From the NCBI GenBank assembly GCA_014529385.2, contig CM043945.1, positions 99,637,463 through 99,701,462 of the forward strand: a stretch of 64,000 nucleotides of DNA, in the 5' to 3' direction. The stretch is from Adiantum capillus-veneris (taxonomy: Eukaryota > Streptophyta > Polypodiopsida > Polypodiales > Pteridaceae). This document shows positions 59,965 through 64,000 of the stretch, piece after piece (position 1 is the stretch's first letter; each line of letters begins with the position of its first letter). The notes beneath the pieces are model-generated. The model worked only from the letters and a program-made list of their open reading frames with translations. It had not been told where the DNA came from and made no database searches. The position numbers and the translations under genes are program-made.

Positions 59965-60829
59965 CCGCATTGCAAATAGTGACCTCTTCAATGCCTTCTT
60001 CTTGTATAAAGTCAAGTACCATTTGTTCCAATTGATCGATGCATAGACCAAAGAGAGTTGGTGACAATGGACATCCTTGTTTAACCCCAATAGTGCTTAC
60101 AAAAATTTCTGAAATTTCTCTTCCCATGCGCAATTTACAAATCACCTTCTCATAGATTCAAGAAACCGCAAGCATAAACTCACTTGGCACTTGGAGTTCT
60201 TCCATCCTTCTCCACAAATTGTTACGTGGAATCATATCAAAGGATTTCTTAAAGTCCACAAAACAACAATACAATCGCTTGCCTTTCAACCGACTTTCCT
60301 CCATGAGAACACGACGAGTGACAAGATGATCAATGGTGCTATGGCATCGACGAAAACCTGTTTGTCCCTTTGCACGCTTGTCATTCTCTTCGGCCCAATC
60401 ACTCAATTTCATCTCCATTATGCACCCAAACAAATTTGCTATAAGAGACCCAATCATTATAGTCCGATAGTTGCTTACATTCTTTACATCCCCTCCTTTA
60501 TGCAAAGGCTTAACCCAATTAGTACTCCAATCATAAGGCATACCATGTTGAAGTGCAAGGTTGAACATATCACACATCCACTCATGGGTAAAATCTCCCG
60601 TCCATTTGATCATCTCCGGCTTGATACCTTGAAGATCTCCCGCTTTGCGAGTGGCCAACTTTTCAAGCCCACCGCATACATCCTCAATAGTAAAAAAAGA
60701 CGGCATACATGGGAGTGAACCATAAAATGGCATTTTTTCAGTATTTGCTTGCTCATATAATTGCCTACAATGTGTGTACATATCCACTAGACTCAAGTTA
60801 CCAAAATTCTCAACCCGCTTGCCTCTCAA
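59965..60829 (-). pseudogene. LINE ORF2, N-terminal half of reverse transcriptase
   Basis: The segment encodes the early RT motifs: VKPLHKGGDVKNVSNYRTI, KGQTGFRRCHSTIDHL, CFVDFKKSFDMIPR (first catalytic Asp) and GVKQGCPLSPTLFGL. A TGA at 60160-60158 (probably CGA originally) interrupts it between SEFMLAVS and IYEKV. It ends at 59965 where element B begins. The YADD motif is on the far side at 51.09 kb. Keeping one copy of the 4-bp target duplication would leave the two halves in the same reading frame. Confidence 0.88.
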
Positions 60830-61002
60830 GTTTCTCCAAAATCCTCAATAGTAAAAAAAGACGGCATACATGGGAGTGAACCATAAAATGTCATTTTTTC
60901 AGTATTTGCTTGCTCATATAATTGCCTACAATGTGTGTACATATCCACTAGACTCAAGTTACCAAAATTCTCAACCCGCTTGCCTCTCAAGTTTCTCCAA
61001 AA
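60681..61002. repeat. 161-bp tandem duplication inside LINE ORF2
   Basis: 60681-60841 and 60842-61002 are copies with a single visible difference (ATGGCATT against ATGTCATT). Because 161 is not a multiple of three, the duplication shifts the ORF2 frame and by itself explains the break between the endonuclease frame and the RT frame. Confidence 0.95.
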
Positions 61003-62256
61003 TCTTCCACATGCATGTGACTTTTCTTGGACTTGAAATTCTTGTTGCTTTACTTCCCATCTTCTTCTCTTCTTTTGAATCAATGCCTTGTATGTATGCA
61101 AATGACTTTGATAGTTGTATTTGTCCATAGTTGCATCAAGCTTTATCAAGGACTTTCGAGCATCTTGACATTCTTTATCAAACCACCTTTTGCGTGATCT
61201 ATCTTTGTTGATACCATGGAGATGATTTATGGCAAAGCATTCTTCCGCACAAGAACAAATAGCTTTCTTGAAAGCTTCCCATTTAGTTTCCAATGGTGCA
61301 TCACATTGAAGCTTTGTCATCCATAATTTTTGCTCAAACATTTCAATGTACATTGGTGCCCGTTTGAAATCCATACATAGTGATAACTTCTCTTTCCTTT
61401 GGCTGAGATTATCATGCTTAGTTGCTTCTCCACATGAAAGGTCAATACATAAGGTGCAATGGTCGGATTCCGGGGTCCATTGACCAAACATAAAACTCTT
61501 TATGCGATACATGATGGCTTCAGAGAGTAGCATATAGTCAATCACACTATCCCCATTATGTCTCCTACATGTAAATCCATTGGTTCCACTCCACAAAGAT
61601 ACACCATTGGCAATGAGCATACTCGTGCTATTACACATGTGTAAAAGTAACTTTCCATAGTGATCCGGCTCTTTCTCATCCATTGAAGTACGATCATACA
61701 AGTGAACTTCCTCCAACTCCCTTGAAATGTATGGCATATCAAATTGTTGAGTATCATGTTGCAATGTTTTTGTGCGAGCATTCATATCCCCAAATACAAT
61801 AACATCACCTTCACCTTTGAAATAAGCAATGTCCTCTTCCAAATCAGAAAATGGTTGATCTCTATCCATGCAAGCATAAAAGGGAGAATCATGATGAGGA
61901 ATGTAGCAACCGGCTACAAAAATGGGTGCTCTTTTTGGTGTCATAATTTTCAGCCATACATAACGTTTGTACTTGTCATCTTTCACAATTGATACAAAAT
62001 CTTTCAATCCTTTCTTAACCATACATGCTAACCCTCCTTGTCCTCTTCGTTGCTTGAGATTCTTTGACCACATCAATGAATGTACATTGTAATCCTCCAA
62101 GCCGTTGATCCTTTGTGTATCATGCTCCCAAGTTTCAACAAGAAGTACAACATCGGCTTTGCTTGTTAGTTCATCAATGCCAACCCCCGCATTCCATGGG
62201 TATCCATTACAATTCAAAAAGCATATTTTCAATTGTAACTCGGTCTCATAGGTCAC
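60826..62256 (-). pseudogene. LINE ORF2, APE endonuclease and linker
   Basis: ATG at 62256 opens a 476-codon frame. Residues 1-240 form an AP-endonuclease-like domain with the expected landmarks in order: LNCNG, VLLVETWE, GCYIPHH, VFGDMNART, SVIDYMLLS and ESDHC. This domain nicks target DNA to prime reverse transcription. The following region is a linker to RT rich in Lys, Cys and Trp. The frame runs into the second copy of the 161-bp duplication and terminates early. It starts six bases after the ORF1 stop. Confidence 0.9.
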
Positions 62257-62262
62257 GCATCC

Positions 62263-63213
62263 CTATTTGCTTGAGAGACTTGCCTCCTCTTTGGGCACAT
62301 TTTCTTCATGAGAGATCTCCTTGTTTTTATTATTCTTTTCCTCATATGCCTTGCGACGCATATTTTGTTGCTTAATAGTGAGATCTTCACATACAAAACA
62401 TTTTGTATCCCTCAAATAGATCCAACTATTATCAAGGATAATCTTTTGCTTGGTCTCATCCGGCATGGTGCATACAATTGGCCGTTCTCCCGAGCGAGGA
62501 GCTCCTTGCTTCCCCACTCTATGTGCTCCATAGACCATAACTGTGGACATGCCAAAGTGGGTTTTGAAGAAATCTTCAATAACAATGGCAAGAGAAGGAG
62601 GTGTCTCTAACTTCTCTTTGGGAATTCCACGAATAGCAATGTTCTTGGAACGTCGCTCCCGTTCCTTCAACTCCTCCACATCCACATTCTCAACATTCTT
62701 TGTTTGAACCATAGCTTGCATGAGTGAGGAATTAGAAACCACATTTCTACCACATACATCAGCCTAAGACTTGTTTGTGCATACATTTTTCATGTCGCAT
62801 ACATCCCGGCTCATAGTGTCAAATTTTTCCTCTTTCAATACATGGTCATGCTCTACTTTGCTCATCCGCTCCTTCAAAGCATTCAAGTCCACAAGAGAGC
62901 GTTTACATTCGTTGACTTCCTCTTCAAGTTGCATCAAACGTGTTGTTTGCATCTCAAGTGTCCTCTTGAGATTCTCATTCTCAACCACAAGTACCCTTAG
63001 TGTGCCATTCTCCATTGCAAGTGCTCGTAAGTCTTCGCCTTGTTTGTTTACGGTCTCTTGCAATGATACCAAGTACGCCATGATCATGGTTTCCGATGTC
63101 GTTGGTTGGGTGGTTGTGTTGCTATGTCCACACTTAGGAGATTTTGGATCATTTTCCACAATGGTTGTGGACCTTGTTGAAGAAGAAGAACCCTTGCGAG
63201 TGCCGGAAGACAT
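62263..63213 (-). pseudogene. LINE ORF1 with one internal TAG
   Basis: ATG at 63213 starts a Ser/Thr-rich N-terminus. A long heptad-like coiled coil follows (about residues 45-145: LRALAMENGTLRVLVVENEN, LMQLEEEVNECKRSLVDLN). An in-frame TAG at 62766-62764 follows, then, in the same frame, a second part with RRSKNIAIRGIPKE and GAHRVGK, an RNA-binding region like that of L1 ORF1 proteins, and a charged Lys/Glu tail ending at 62263. The protein would be a nucleic-acid chaperone packaging LINE RNA. The order coiled coil then RNA-binding domain matches L1-type ORF1. Confidence 0.8.
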
Positions 63214-63440
63214 TGTATGTAAAATAGGAGATGAGAATCGAACCTGTTCACTTCGGAAATGCTGCTACAGAAACGCCTTCCATAACTCTAAAAATTTCTG
63301 TCTTTACATCAATGCGTAGAGGACTTCGTGCTCTTCGATTGAGGCTATAGATCACCCAAATCGGAGTTCAGATGAAGAAGTTATGATCAAAAGAGTGGAC
63401 TGTTGTCTACTAGGTCAAAAAACGGCTGCCAACATCGCCT
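63214..63440 (-). other. Probable 5' UTR of the LINE
   Basis: Non-coding sequence between the ORF1 start and the first PPR-like sequence. The exact 5' end is not determined, and I could not identify a LINE target duplication. Confidence 0.4.
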
Positions 63441-63720
63441 CTTTTTTATTCATCACGTAGCCTCATGGGGACTTGGGAGGACATGGGATGCATTGATTGC
63501 AAGATATGTCCAACAATAGGCTCAAGAAGCTCTGGGCTGGTTTTTGTTGCGATGGGGACTTGCAAGAGTGCATTGATTGCACGATATGTCCAACAGCAGG
63601 GCCAAGAATCTTTGGGTTGTTTTCAGTAGATGAAGAGTGAGGGTATCTCTCCAATTGCGGAGAGAGAGAGAGAGAGAGAGTGAAGCAAGTGCATGTACGC
63701 AAACTGTGGCGTGGTCACTC
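63441..63720 (+). pseudogene. PPR-derived fragments, plus orientation
   Basis: Two copies of an 82-bp segment (GCATTGATTGCAAGATATGTCC... and GCATTGATTGCACGATATGTCC...) are plus-strand versions of the PPR unit found on the minus strand at 46-49.7 kb. They are followed by a short GA tract and GAAGCAAGTGCATGTACGC. The orientation is opposite to the main array. Confidence 0.65.
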
Positions 63721-63779
63721 ACCTGAGCAAGTAGGGAATGACATATAGTTGGAATCCCTCCTGAGTCCCCCCATTATAG

Positions 63780-64000
63780 ATAGTATACATCCCACAATCA
63801 ATGCATTTCAAGAGACATGAAGCTCCTAAAGTACTTTTTGTGCTTTATGTAGTGCACCACATTAGACATACATGTCGACCAAGGTAGTGCCAAGCACGAC
63901 ATTTTATTTCAACAACCATTGAGTAACAATATCATTATGAATTCTTTTGCCAATATGAGCATCTTGTGTAATGCCACATGCCTTCAAGGTACTTGATTGG
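63780..64000 (-). pseudogene. PPR-derived fragment, minus orientation
   Basis: CAATCAATGCATTTCAAGAG, GAAGCTCCTAAAGTACTTTTTGTGC and CATACATGTCGACCAAGGTAG are the minus-strand PPR unit anchors. The fragment runs to the window edge and may continue. Confidence 0.65.

Larger units (their letters stand above)
49799..63440 (-). mobile_element. APE-type LINE split by element B
   Basis: A non-LTR retrotransposon of about 4.7 kb on the minus strand, in two pieces: 63440-59965 (5' region, ORF1, endonuclease, first part of RT) and 51095-49799 (rest of RT, C-terminal region, short 3' end). The 8.87-kb LTR element B separates them. The 5' limit near 63440 is estimated from where PPR-like sequence begins. 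ORF1 and ORF2 are separated by six bases. The LINE carries one stop in ORF1, one in RT and a 161-bp tandem duplication, and is dead. An L1-like order (coiled-coil ORF1, then endonuclease-RT ORF2) fits the plant L1 superfamily; clade not assigned. Confidence 0.85.

Overview
This window looks like intergenic, repeat-dominated nuclear DNA of a land plant, most likely a large-genome seedless plant such as a fern. The evidence is: a degenerate tandem array derived from plant pentatricopeptide-repeat (PPR) coding units; a Ty3/gypsy family of the plant Tat type (degenerate first RNase H plus a second RNase H before integrase); Ty1/copia remnants with the classic initiator-tRNA-Met primer site; an APE-type LINE; hAT and CACTA-like traces; and more than 20 long GA/CT, GT/CA and poly-G tracts. 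The fern assignment is an inference. I see no intact host gene, no tRNA or rRNA gene and no bacterial-type feature. Layout. 1-1.15 kb: degenerate telomere-like motifs, a roughly 55-bp minisatellite, microsatellites, two consecutive hairpins and a CACTA-like terminus. 1.9-2.5 kb: four tandem copies of a roughly 150-bp AT-rich unit. 4.3-5.9 kb: a broken protein-kinase pseudogene and further coding relics. 6.3-7.7 kb: a broken hAT (DUF659-type) transposase, minus strand. 7.8-8.6 kb: a roughly 60-bp tandem array with a 174-bp hAT-type MITE inside it (perfect 14-bp TIRs, perfect 8-bp target duplication). 11.8-14.1 kb and 27.8-30.6 kb: two diverged copies of one dispersed repeat family, the first ending in an LTR-like end and primer site. 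14.7-15.4 kb: unrecognised coding relics. 18.06-26.65 kb: Tat-type element A, plus strand, lacking most of pol, with a young 2.9-kb copia deletion derivative inside its gag. 36.1-45.2 kb: a giant inverted repeat (two arms of about 4.0 kb, 1.1-kb spacer). 45.2-45.9 kb: LTR-like sequence. 45.96-49.7 kb: about nine PPR-derived units. 49.8-63.4 kb: a LINE on the minus strand, split inside its reverse transcriptase by Tat-type element B (51.1-59.96 kb). 63.4-64 kb: more PPR fragments in both orientations. How the parts fit. The right third is a three-level nest: PPR-derived array, then LINE, then LTR element. The insertion order can be read from the target duplications. Element A in turn carries the copia derivative. 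Most breaks in element B are single substitutions or small indels; its two stops in gag-pro are CGA-to-TGA changes relative to element A, the signature of methyl-CpG deamination. The least explained structures are the 9-kb palindrome, the PPR-derived higher-order array, the conserved 72-codon ORF ahead of gag in both Tat elements, and a miRNA-precursor-like hairpin at 16.2 kb.
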